Shown in pieces: positions 1 to 6,413 of a stretch of 13,068 nt of DNA; the first letter of the stretch is position 1, and the number at the start of each line of letters is the position of its first letter. The stretch is from positions 1 to 13,068 of the forward strand of contig JAEYXD010000018.1 in the NCBI GenBank assembly GCA_023428645.1, written 5' to 3'. The translations under genes were made by a program, and so were the position numbers. A model generated the notes under the pieces. That model had not been told where the DNA came from and ran no database searches. It saw only the letters and a program-made list of their open reading frames with translations. Source of the DNA: Pseudomonadota bacterium (GTDB lineage: Bacteria > Pseudomonadota > Gammaproteobacteria > Steroidobacterales > Steroidobacteraceae).

Positions 1-1717
1 ACTTGTAGCAGGGGCTGCGGCACAGCAAGGCCTTGATCTGCGACTTCATGACCTGGGACGCCCGAGTCTCGCGCGCGACCGGCGTCGGCGCCTCCCCAAA
101 ATATGCATCGCGCAGCGCGGCGAAGCTCTCGGCATCGAGCAGTGTGCCGAGCACGCCCGAGGCGAATACAGGATTGCGCACGAGATCCATGAAGCGTCCG
201 CGGAGCGGCTCGCGGGCGCGCAGATCGTAGCTCCAGTCCGGCAGACTATCGACGCTCGCGTAGGGCGCTCGTGCCATCTCGGGCAAGTGCCGCTTCAGCA
301 TCGTGAGATAGAGATTCTTGTGAACGCGCGCTTCGTTCGGCAGCCGGCGCACGACATCGAGCACGGCGCGCGTCAGGAACGGGCGGCGCTGTTCGGTGGC
401 ATGGCCACGGTTGTAGCCGAGTGCGAATATGAATCGTGCGACTCGTCCATGCAGATACAAAAAGTCTTTGCGCTCATTCCAGTCCCGCGCGGTGCAATCC
501 CGCATCGCATCGCTGATGTTGGCGAGGTAGGACTCCGCTGCGGCGGCGCGCCGTTCCTCGCGCAGCAGCGCAAGCAGCGAAGGTGGCACGCTCGGTGCGA
601 GCACCTTTGCGTACGCCTGAACCTCGTCGTGTGCAAACCCCCGCCACCCCCAACACTCATCGCCGATGAATGAACACGAGTAGCTCATCTCGTGCATGTA
701 GTTGAGCGTACCGAACCCTTCCGCATACCAGCCGAAGTTGTCGTTCGAGAGCTCGGACACATAGGCCCAGTGCTCGCAATTGTCGACGAAGCCCTCGGTT
801 CCCGTGACGATGAAATCCCACGGCACTGCACAGCGTTGCGCCAGCGAATGCGAGATCGAAGCGTCCGATCCAGGAACTTCGGTCGATAATCCCCACGTCA
901 CGGCCTTGGTCGGTAACGTGCGCAGCACCGCGCAGGTCCCAAGAATGCCGCGCGAATCCGCGCCGCCCGACAGGAGCAGCTGAAAATTTGGTGCATCGCT
1001 GAGCAGGATGCGGTGACCTTGCTTGATGGACTCGAAGAGCGCGTCTTCGGCGTCGCGTCGATTCCAGGGCTCGTCCGGCGTGTCGAAGTCCAGTTGCCAG
1101 AACCGACGGGAGCTCATTCGCCGTGGTGGTTCGAGCTCGATCGTCAACATCTTGCCCAGCTCGAGCTTGTGGACATCCGCGAACAGGGTTTGCGTGCCGA
1201 TGTTGTAGCCGTTGGCGAGAAAGCCGACGACGCCTTCCATCGACAGTCTTGGCTCGATGTCGAGCGCGGCGGTGAGCGCCTTGACTTCGGGTCCAATGAC
1301 GACGTCGTCGCCTTTGCGCGTGTAGTACACCGGCTGCGAGCTCAAGCGATCGGGCACGACATGGACCCGATTCGCACGCATATCGGCTATGACGATGACG
1401 AACGAGCCTTCGTAGTCGAAGCAGGACTCGATGCCGCCTTGCAAGTAATCGCTCATGATGAGCGCCGCATCGACGTGCGTCGGTGCCCGGCCGTCCGTGA
1501 ACGTGTGCCCGTAGTGCCACACGTGGATGGCGCGTCCACGTGCATCGTTCCATTTGCAGGACCGCGCGCATCCCGGGAGTCCGGCCCAACCGATCGCAAG
1601 CTCCGCCCCGATGCTGAGGGTGCTCGAGCGATGCGCCGGAAGGTGCGCAAGCTTGTTCGTGGCGCCGCGAACGCGCTCGAATGAAAGGTCGCCGACGGCG
1701 ACGACGAGGCCTGGCAT
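1..1717 (-). CDS. Asparagine-synthase-like ATP-dependent amide ligase, C-terminus cut by window edge
   Basis: The frame stays open for 572 codons from the ATG at 1717 to the left edge. Residues about 95-195 look like a class II glutamine amidotransferase (Ntn) fold, with the GSFVIVIAD strand, PDRLSSQPVYY and a GPEVKAL stretch like the SExKAL of AsnB. The synthase domain follows, with the ATP-pyrophosphatase loop LLLSGGADSRG (Ser250), FIGDE at 350-354, and the late-family pattern around RVARFIF and RRPFL. AsnB uses Cys2 to hydrolyse glutamine, but here residue 2 is Pro (MPGLV), so glutamine-dependent activity is doubtful. Known relatives make asparagine, close lasso-peptide rings, or sit in polysaccharide and natural-product clusters; the substrate here cannot be read. 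I chose this ATG because GGAG lies 5 bases upstream. An in-frame ATG at 1846 would add 43 residues unlike the family. The gene is divergent from the sigma-factor gene, so the two may share a control region. Confidence 0.85.
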   Translation of the reverse strand, partial: MPGLVVAVGDLSFERVRGATNKLAHLPAHRSSTLSIGAELAIGWAGLPGCARSCKWNDARGRAIHVWHYGHTFTDGRAPTHVDAALIMSDYLQGGIESCFDYEGSFVIVIADMRANRVHVVPDRLSSQPVYYTRKGDDVVIGPEVKALTAALDIEPRLSMEGVVGFLANGYNIGTQTLFADVHKLELGKMLTIELEPPRRMSSRRFWQLDFDTPDEPWNRRDAEDALFESIKQGHRILLSDAPNFQLLLSGGADSRGILGTCAVLRTLPTKAVTWGLSTEVPGSDASISHSLAQRCAVPWDFIVTGTEGFVDNCEHWAYVSELSNDNFGWYAEGFGTLNYMHEMSYSCSFIGDECWGWRGFAHDEVQAYAKVLAPSVPPSLLALLREERRAAAAESYLANISDAMRDCTARDWNERKDFLYLHGRVARFIFALGYNRGHATEQRRPFLTRAVLDVVRRLPNEARVHKNLYLTMLKRHLPEMARAPYASVDSLPDWSYDLRAREPLRGRFMDLVRNPVFASGVLGTLLDAESFAALRDAYFGEAPTPVARETRASQVMKSQIKALLCRSPCYK

Positions 1718-1941
1718 GGCATCTCCGCGTAGCTCGCGAGCCGGTTCCGAAGGCGACCGACCAAGGATCGCGTCCGCCGGCTCGCCCGCAGGTGGCGTTA
1801 ACGTCCCGGTCGCAATGCGATGTTCCCTTCGCCACGATCGCGGCATCGCATCGAGAAAACCATGGAACGTGGCTACGATGGGGGTGCGGAAATCACGGTG
1901 AGGCGATTGATTCAGGGGAGAGACGACGTCCTACCACTCGC
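1718..1941. promoter_or_regulatory. Divergent intergenic region between synthase-like gene and sigma-factor gene
   Basis: This 224-bp stretch separates two genes read outward, so it should hold both promoters. I see no convincing -35/-10 pair. On the minus strand the frame of the synthase gene stays open upstream for 71 codons, from a TAG at 1933-1931 to its start, but that translation is Arg/Pro-rich and unlike the family. A GGGGAGAG purine run at 1916-1923 lies too far (18 bases) from the sigma-factor ATG to be a normal ribosome binding site. No conserved small gene is evident. Confidence 0.5.
1815..1851. repeat. Inverted repeat ATGCGATG / CATCGCAT in the divergent region
   Basis: Perfect 8-bp arms lie at 1815-1822 and 1844-1851, separated by 21 bases. 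The centre-to-centre distance of 29 bp is not far from three helical turns. It lies between the two divergent starts, where a regulator could affect both genes. It may also be chance, because GATC/GCGA-rich words are common in this DNA. Confidence 0.3.
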
Positions 1942-2586
1942 ATGGCTCCAAACGTGAACCACACCGCGAGCGCCGACAGCGAGCTGGTCGCCTTGATGTT
2001 GAAGGGCGACGAGGCTGCGTTTCGCAGTTTTTTCGCAACGTATTTCCCGCGCCTGTATCGCTTTGCCGCGCCCCGGCTCCAGGGGGATGCCGATGCAACC
2101 AAGGAGGTCGTCCAGGCAACCTTGGTCAAGGCCATGCGGCATCTCGCGAGTTACCGCGGGGAGGCCGCCTTGTTCACGTGGCTGTGCCAGATCTGTCGGC
2201 GCCAGGTCGTGGACCACTTGAGAGCACAGCGGCGCCATGCGGATCACGCGATTCCGGTCGAGGACAATGACGAGGTCCGCGCGGCGCTCGAGGCGATCGA
2301 AGCACCTGCCTCCGCGGAGCCGTTCCATGGCTACAGTTCCGAGGAGACGAGCCAGATCGTGCGCTCGATGCTGGACCGGTTGCCGAATCGCTACGGCGAC
2401 GTGCTCGAGTGGAAATACATCGAAGGCATGAGCGTGGAGGAGATTGCAGAGGCATTGGGTGTCGGTGTCATTGCGGCGCAGTCGCTACTTGCGCGCGCGC
2501 GCCGCGCATTTCGCGAGGCGCTGGAAACCGTCTTCGGCGCCACTGCGGGCGATGTGCTCGCCGGAATGCAAAGGCAGGGTCCATGA
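1942..2586 (+). CDS. ECF (group 4) RNA polymerase sigma factor, FecI-like
   Basis: This 214-residue protein has the size of an extracytoplasmic-function sigma factor. Residues about 14-98 are the sigma-70 region 2, with the ELVALMLKGDEAAFRSFF start, the FPRLYRFA helix and the TKEVVQATLVKAM and LFTWLCQICRRQVVDHLR segments that contact the -10 element and core enzyme. Residues about 135-193 are region 4, a helix-turn-helix (LPNRYGDVLEWKYIEGMSV, then EEIAEALGV and SLLARARRAF) that reads the -35 element. No region 3 is present, as expected for this group. Its stop overlaps the start of the FecR-type gene by ATGA, so the two are translationally coupled and the neighbour is its presumed anti-sigma factor. 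The ATG at 1942 is the only sensible start, although its ribosome binding site is poor. The frame is open much further upstream, but that part is Arg-rich and not family-like. Confidence 0.92.
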   Translation: MAPNVNHTASADSELVALMLKGDEAAFRSFFATYFPRLYRFAAPRLQGDADATKEVVQATLVKAMRHLASYRGEAALFTWLCQICRRQVVDHLRAQRRHADHAIPVEDNDEVRAALEAIEAPASAEPFHGYSSEETSQIVRSMLDRLPNRYGDVLEWKYIEGMSVEEIAEALGVGVIAAQSLLARARRAFREALETVFGATAGDVLAGMQRQGP

Positions 2587-3584
2587 GCGAGCGCGACGAC
2601 CTCCCTTCAGACGACGCGGAAATCGCGGATCTCCTGCGCAGCGTCGGTGCGCGCGAGGAGCCGTCCTCTGCTATCGCGGCGCAGGTGCAGGCTGCCGTTC
2701 ATGCCGAATGGGGCAGGATGATTGCCGCGCGCCGCCGTCGGCGCGTGAGCGCGTGGGCACTCGCGGCTTCGGTGTGTGCCATGGCCGTTGGCGCAGCGAT
2801 CACCGTGCGATACCTGGACGATGACGATCAAGGCAAGACCATCGCGACGCTGGTGCGAACGGAAGGGGAGATCCTCGTGGCTCACGGCGAGGAAGGGTGG
2901 ACGCGCATCGACGCAGGTCGGCCGATCGCGGTGGGCGACTCCATTCGCAGCGACGCGCGAGCCGCTTTCGTCCTCGATACGGGTGCTTCCGTTCGCCTCG
3001 ACCGAGGAACGGCCGTGCGTATCGCCGCCGATGATCGCTTCGCTCTGGAGGCTGGCGCCGTCTACGTCGACAGCGGTGTCGGCCGGAATATCGGCTCGCT
3101 CACGATCAGCACGAGCGCCGGCTCGGTGCGGCACATCGGCACTCAGTATGAGGTCCGTATACGAGACGACGGCATCGATGTCAGCGTTCGGGAAGGCCGG
3201 GTCATAATCGAGAGCGATCACGGCAGCAACGTTGCGGACGCCGGTGAGCGGCTGACGGTATCCCTGGCGGGCAGCGTGCAGCGGAGTCGGATTTCGCCGA
3301 GCGATGAGCAATGGAGATGGGCGACAGAGATCGCGCCGACATACGCCATCGAGAACGTGTCTCTGGCCGCATTTCTGCAATGGGTGGCGCGGGAGACGGG
3401 CAAACCATTGATCTACGAATCCGAACGAGCCCGATTGCTGGCCGCCGGCGAGATACTGCACGGCTCCATCGACGGTCTGCCGCCCGATGCGGCGTTGGCC
3501 GCGGTCTTGTCGAGCACGTCCTTGCATCGTGATGAAACGAAGCCCGGTGTGATCCTGATCGGCGTGAACGACGGATCTCCCTAG
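2583..3584 (+). CDS. FecR-type transmembrane anti-sigma regulator with C-terminal STN-like domain
   Basis: This 333-residue inner-membrane protein has the FecR layout. A cytoplasmic N-terminus of about 50 residues, which would hold the sigma factor, ends in the basic run RRRRR. One membrane helix follows at about 55-75 (SAWALAASVCAMAVGAAITV). The periplasmic FecR domain spans about 95-215, with RTEGEILV, GDSIRSDARAAFVLDTGASVR, the FALEAGAVYVDSG strand, AGSVRHIGTQYEV and VREGRVII. Residues about 250-328 form a short STN-like domain (ENVSLAAFLQWVARETG, LHGSIDGLPPDAALAAVL). In PupR/FecR-type regulators such a C-terminal subdomain receives the signal from the receptor. Its start overlaps the sigma-factor stop by 4 bp, with an AGGCAGGG run just upstream. 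It most likely holds the sigma factor inactive until the receptor encoded next is occupied. Confidence 0.92.
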   Translation: MSERDDLPSDDAEIADLLRSVGAREEPSSAIAAQVQAAVHAEWGRMIAARRRRRVSAWALAASVCAMAVGAAITVRYLDDDDQGKTIATLVRTEGEILVAHGEEGWTRIDAGRPIAVGDSIRSDARAAFVLDTGASVRLDRGTAVRIAADDRFALEAGAVYVDSGVGRNIGSLTISTSAGSVRHIGTQYEVRIRDDGIDVSVREGRVIIESDHGSNVADAGERLTVSLAGSVQRSRISPSDEQWRWATEIAPTYAIENVSLAAFLQWVARETGKPLIYESERARLLAAGEILHGSIDGLPPDAALAAVLSSTSLHRDETKPGVILIGVNDGSP

Positions 3585-3868
3585 CACCGGCGATCCCGCC
3601 GACGTTGCGCTCGTGGCGCGAGGTGCGAAACCGTGCGGCCTGTTCGTGGCGCTCGCCGTGGTTTTCGCTGCGTACTGCGCTCCTGTCCCGCGGCGCACGC
3701 CAGCGCTGCGTATGTGCTGATTGCCCTATACTTTGCCGCCCGAGAACCCGACGCGTTGCGCGCATCGGCATGCTGCTCGGTGTCGGTCTCATCAACAAGC
3801 GTGTCGTCGCACGTGCGAGACGATAGGCGCAACGCGCGCGTGAACGGTCGAGCGGACGTCGTCCTGGC
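3585..3868 (+). promoter_or_regulatory. Gap between fecR-like and receptor genes, with candidate -10 TATACT
   Basis: This 284-bp stretch lies between the FecR-type gene and the receptor gene. A TATACT hexamer at 3727-3732 is a good match to a sigma-70 -10 box. The -35 position at 17-bp spacing (3704-3709, CGCTGC) does not match, so it could instead reflect a weak or activated promoter. The length of the gap suggests that the receptor has its own promoter, as is usual for FecIR-controlled receptors. Short frames inside it are discussed separately. Confidence 0.3.
3613..3720 (+). CDS. Possible 35-residue hydrophobic peptide (doubtful)
   Basis: A GTG-started frame reads a basic N-terminus (MARGAKPCG), a hydrophobic stretch (LFVALAVVFAAYCA) and a short Arg/Pro-rich tail ending at TGA. 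The shape resembles a signal peptide or a single-span small protein. There is no clear ribosome binding site, and I do not recognise a family. It sits where a small gene could lie between the regulator and receptor genes. Chance is the more likely explanation. Confidence 0.15.
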   Translation: MARGAKPCGLFVALAVVFAAYCAPVPRRTPALRMC

Positions 3869-6151
3869 GTGAGAGCACATACAACACTGGTGGCTGCGTT
3901 CGCATGCTTCGCAACGACGGTGCTCGCGGCCCCGTTTGCCGACCGCCGCGTGAGCGATGTGCTGGACGAGTTGCGCGGCGAAGGGTTCGTCTTCATCTAC
4001 AGTACGAGCACGGTCCCTGCCCAACTGCGCGTGCTGTCGGAACCCGATGCGACTTCAGGGGTCGCGCTGGCGCGCGAGATTCTGGCTCCGCACGGCTTGT
4101 CGCTCCGCGAAGCCGCGCCGAAGATCTATTCGGTCGTTCGAGACCCGGCGGCGAAGCCATCCGCGACACCCGCGCCCGGCCTCACCCAGCCACCGGTCGA
4201 GCAGATCGTCGTGCAGACGAGTCGCTACATGTTGCACAGCGACTTTGGCGCCTCCCGCACGTTCTTGTCGCAAGAGCAGCTGAAGGACCTGCCACAACTC
4301 GCGGATGAAGCGCTGCGCGCGGTGCAGCGCTTGCCCGGAAGCGCGACGAACGGATTCTCGAGCGTCGGTCCAGTGCGCGGCGGGCTGCCTGGCGAGATGG
4401 CCATCATCCTGGACGGCCTGCGGCTCTACGAGCCGTTTCACTTGAAGAACTTCATGAGCCCGGTCAGCCTGCTCGACTCCCGGCTCATCGAAGGCATCGA
4501 GTTTCACTCCGGCGGCTTTCCAGTCATCTACGGTGATCGCATGAGCGCGATCATCGATGCGCGCAGCATTCGTCCTGGTCGGCCACGGTATTTCGAGGTC
4601 GGGCTCGACCTGTTTCACTTCTCGGCACTCGGCTCCGCGGCGTTTGCGGATGAGCGCGGCCATGCGCTGCTGTCGTATCGGCGCAGCAATCTAGGTGAGC
4701 TCGCGCAATTCAGCGAGAAAGATTATGGCGAGCCGGACTACGAAGATGCGTTCGGCCGGTTCGACTATGCGCTCGGCGAGCGTACGGACGCGGCGTTGGA
4801 GTTCCTCGTGTCACGAGACGAGATCACGGCCAAGCAGGCGAGCGCAACGCAGCAGGTGACGGCCGGATATCGCAACGCGTACGTCTGGGGAACGCTCGAG
4901 CACGCGTGGTCGGAGGCCGCGGATTCACGCGTGATCGTGTCGTACACGGACCTGAACAATCGGCGTCGCGGACGTATCGACGAGCCCTTGCGCACCGCCG
5001 TCGTCACCGATGATCGCAGCTTTCGCGTCATCGGCCTGCGATGGGACAACTCGTTCGAGTCCGCGACGCTGCAGCATCGCGTCGGCGCCGAAGGGCGGCG
5101 CCTGTGGGGCAGGTACGACTACGCGAGCGACATCGATTGGTCGCAAGGCGCGCCTTTCGTGGGCTCGCCGGCGATGCACTCGCGGCGCCGCCTCACACCC
5201 GAGCCCGAGGGGTACGAGACGCATGCCTATTGGGATGTTCGCGCCGACTTCGACGATCGGTGGACGTTTCAGGGCGGCATGCGGGTCGATACGCAGACGT
5301 ACGACGGATCCGGCGACGGCGAACAGTGGAGCCCGCGCTTTGGCGTGCTCTATGCGCTGAGCGCCGGGTCGCGCTTGCGTGCGAGTTGGGGCCGCTTCTA
5401 CCAGTCACAGGGCATCAACGAATTGCAGGTCGAGGACGGTATCGATCGCTTCCATCCCGCCGAGTTCGCGGATCATTTCATCGTGGGCTTCGACCATGCG
5501 TTCGAGTCGGGATTCGACTTGCGTGTCGAGGCGTATCGCAAGCGCTACCGGCGCCTGAGTCCGCGCTTCGAGAACATGTTCGATCCCTTGGTGCTGTTTC
5601 CCGAGGCGGAATACGACCGCGTCATGATCGACCCGAGCAGCGCTCGCGCTTACGGTATCGAAACCCTGCTGCGCTTGAAGCAGTGGGGCTCCTGGAGCGG
5701 ATGGCTGGGCTACACGTGGTCACAGGTGCAGGATCGTATCGACGGCCGCGACGTGCCTCGCAGCTGGGATCAACGGCACGCCATCAATCTCGCCGTCGTC
5801 TGGTCGAAGGGGCCCTGGACGGTCTCGGTCGCAAACAGCTATCACAGCGGCTGGCCGACGACGGCGCTAGCCTTCGATCAGTCCGCGACGCCGCGCGTTG
5901 CGACTGTGGAGCGCAATCGAGCTCGCCTCAGCGCGTTCAACTCCCTCGACTTTCGCATCACTCGTGTATTTGCGCTCAGCCACGGCGTATTGGATGTGTT
6001 CGTGGAAGCGACCAACGCGACCGCGCGATCGAACATCTGTTGCATCGAGTACGAAAGCGTCACCGATGCGAGCGGCGGCGTGACCTATCGCAGCAACACC
6101 GATACGTGGTTGCCGCTCGTCCCAAGCGCCGGATTCCTATGGCGTTACTAG
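3869..6151 (+). CDS. TonB-dependent outer-membrane receptor with N-terminal STN signalling domain
   Basis: This 760-residue transducer-type receptor starts with a signal peptide (about 1-21, hydrophobic to VLAAP). The STN domain follows at about 23-90 (RRVSDVLDELRGEGFVFIY, VALAREILAPHGLSLREA). A proline-rich linker leads to a TonB-box-like EQIVVQTSRY at 111-120. The plug domain spans about 125-235 (QLKDLPQLADEALRAVQRLPG, RGGLPGEMAIILDGLRLYEP, EGIEFHSGGFPVIYGDRMSA). The rest is a 22-strand-type barrel ending in an aromatic residue (FLWRY). Such proteins import scarce ligands (siderophores, glycans, peptides, cofactors) using TonB energy, and the STN domain reports occupancy to a FecR partner. 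The sigma and FecR genes just upstream fit that role exactly. The ligand is not deducible. The GTG start has a weak ribosome binding site, but the signal peptide supports it. Confidence 0.94.
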   Translation: MRAHTTLVAAFACFATTVLAAPFADRRVSDVLDELRGEGFVFIYSTSTVPAQLRVLSEPDATSGVALAREILAPHGLSLREAAPKIYSVVRDPAAKPSATPAPGLTQPPVEQIVVQTSRYMLHSDFGASRTFLSQEQLKDLPQLADEALRAVQRLPGSATNGFSSVGPVRGGLPGEMAIILDGLRLYEPFHLKNFMSPVSLLDSRLIEGIEFHSGGFPVIYGDRMSAIIDARSIRPGRPRYFEVGLDLFHFSALGSAAFADERGHALLSYRRSNLGELAQFSEKDYGEPDYEDAFGRFDYALGERTDAALEFLVSRDEITAKQASATQQVTAGYRNAYVWGTLEHAWSEAADSRVIVSYTDLNNRRRGRIDEPLRTAVVTDDRSFRVIGLRWDNSFESATLQHRVGAEGRRLWGRYDYASDIDWSQGAPFVGSPAMHSRRRLTPEPEGYETHAYWDVRADFDDRWTFQGGMRVDTQTYDGSGDGEQWSPRFGVLYALSAGSRLRASWGRFYQSQGINELQVEDGIDRFHPAEFADHFIVGFDHAFESGFDLRVEAYRKRYRRLSPRFENMFDPLVLFPEAEYDRVMIDPSSARAYGIETLLRLKQWGSWSGWLGYTWSQVQDRIDGRDVPRSWDQRHAINLAVVWSKGPWTVSVANSYHSGWPTTALAFDQSATPRVATVERNRARLSAFNSLDFRITRVFALSHGVLDVFVEATNATARSNICCIEYESVTDASGGVTYRSNTDTWLPLVPSAGFLWRY

Positions 6152-6413
6152 TGCAGTAAATGCGAACGAGGACGAATGAGTGACGTCGTCCGCGAATGCC
6201 TACGGCCCTTGGCCAAACACAAAAAATTCCGGCGTCACCGATGCGGCAGTTGCGTTGCATGGCGATCGTCATCGGCACATCTCGCAACGCGCTCCTTCAC
6301 GAACACGTTCTGACCGATCGATTGGCGGCGCGACCGTGGACTGATGTTGCGATTGCCCCGCGCATCCTCGTCCGTCCTACCGGTCGGATCGGTTCGCCGA
6401 GGTTCGCCTGCCG
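6152..6413 (+). other. Gap between receptor and Omp85-like genes
   Basis: This 262-bp non-coding or poorly coding stretch holds no T-rich terminator and no convincing promoter. Short complementary arms GGACGA (6170-6175) and TCGTCC (6186-6191) flank about 10 bases. The only frame with a plausible ribosome binding site is the small one at 6176-6313, listed separately. Confidence 0.4.
6176..6313 (+). CDS. Possible 45-residue basic protein (doubtful)
   Basis: An ATG preceded by a GAGGACG purine run opens a 45-codon frame starting MSDVVRECLRPLAKHKKF, with a basic, Cys-containing middle (RRHRCGSC) and a Ser/Thr-rich end. No family is recognised. Codon choice is not distinctive and the frame is short, so the evidence is only the start context and the position between two envelope genes. 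Confidence 0.18.
   Translation: MSDVVRECLRPLAKHKKFRRHRCGSCVAWRSSSAHLATRSFTNTF

Noticed and set aside
1013..1684. Plus-strand frame of 223 codons opposite the synthase-like gene
   Set aside because: It is the antisense shadow of that gene, with no recognisable motif or ribosome binding site.
657..1835. Long minus-strand frame of 392 codons
   Set aside because: It is extremely Arg/His-rich and overlaps the real synthase-like gene in another frame; it shows no domain.
1718..1930. A lasso-precursor-like segment (ATGTLTPPAGE) in the minus-strand frame ahead of the synthase-like gene
   Set aside because: It gives a Gly1...Glu9 spacing, but the required Thr would be at -1 instead of -2. The frame has no separate stop before the synthase-like gene and no good start.
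1681..1941. N-terminal extension of the sigma factor by 87 codons
   Set aside because: The extra part begins with a run of Arg and has no sigma-factor similarity; it lies in the promoter region and overlaps the divergent gene.
2607..3698. Minus-strand frame of 363 codons opposite the FecR-type gene
   Set aside because: It is the antisense shadow of a well-supported gene and has shadow-like composition.
3633..3872. Frame of 79 codons ending in a GTGA overlap with the receptor start
   Set aside because: The overlap looks like coupling, but the translation is Arg, Ser and Cys-rich with no domain and no ribosome binding site.
5041..6159. Plus-strand frame of 372 codons inside the receptor gene
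   Set aside because: It is a shifted-frame shadow of the receptor, dominated by Arg, with no domain.
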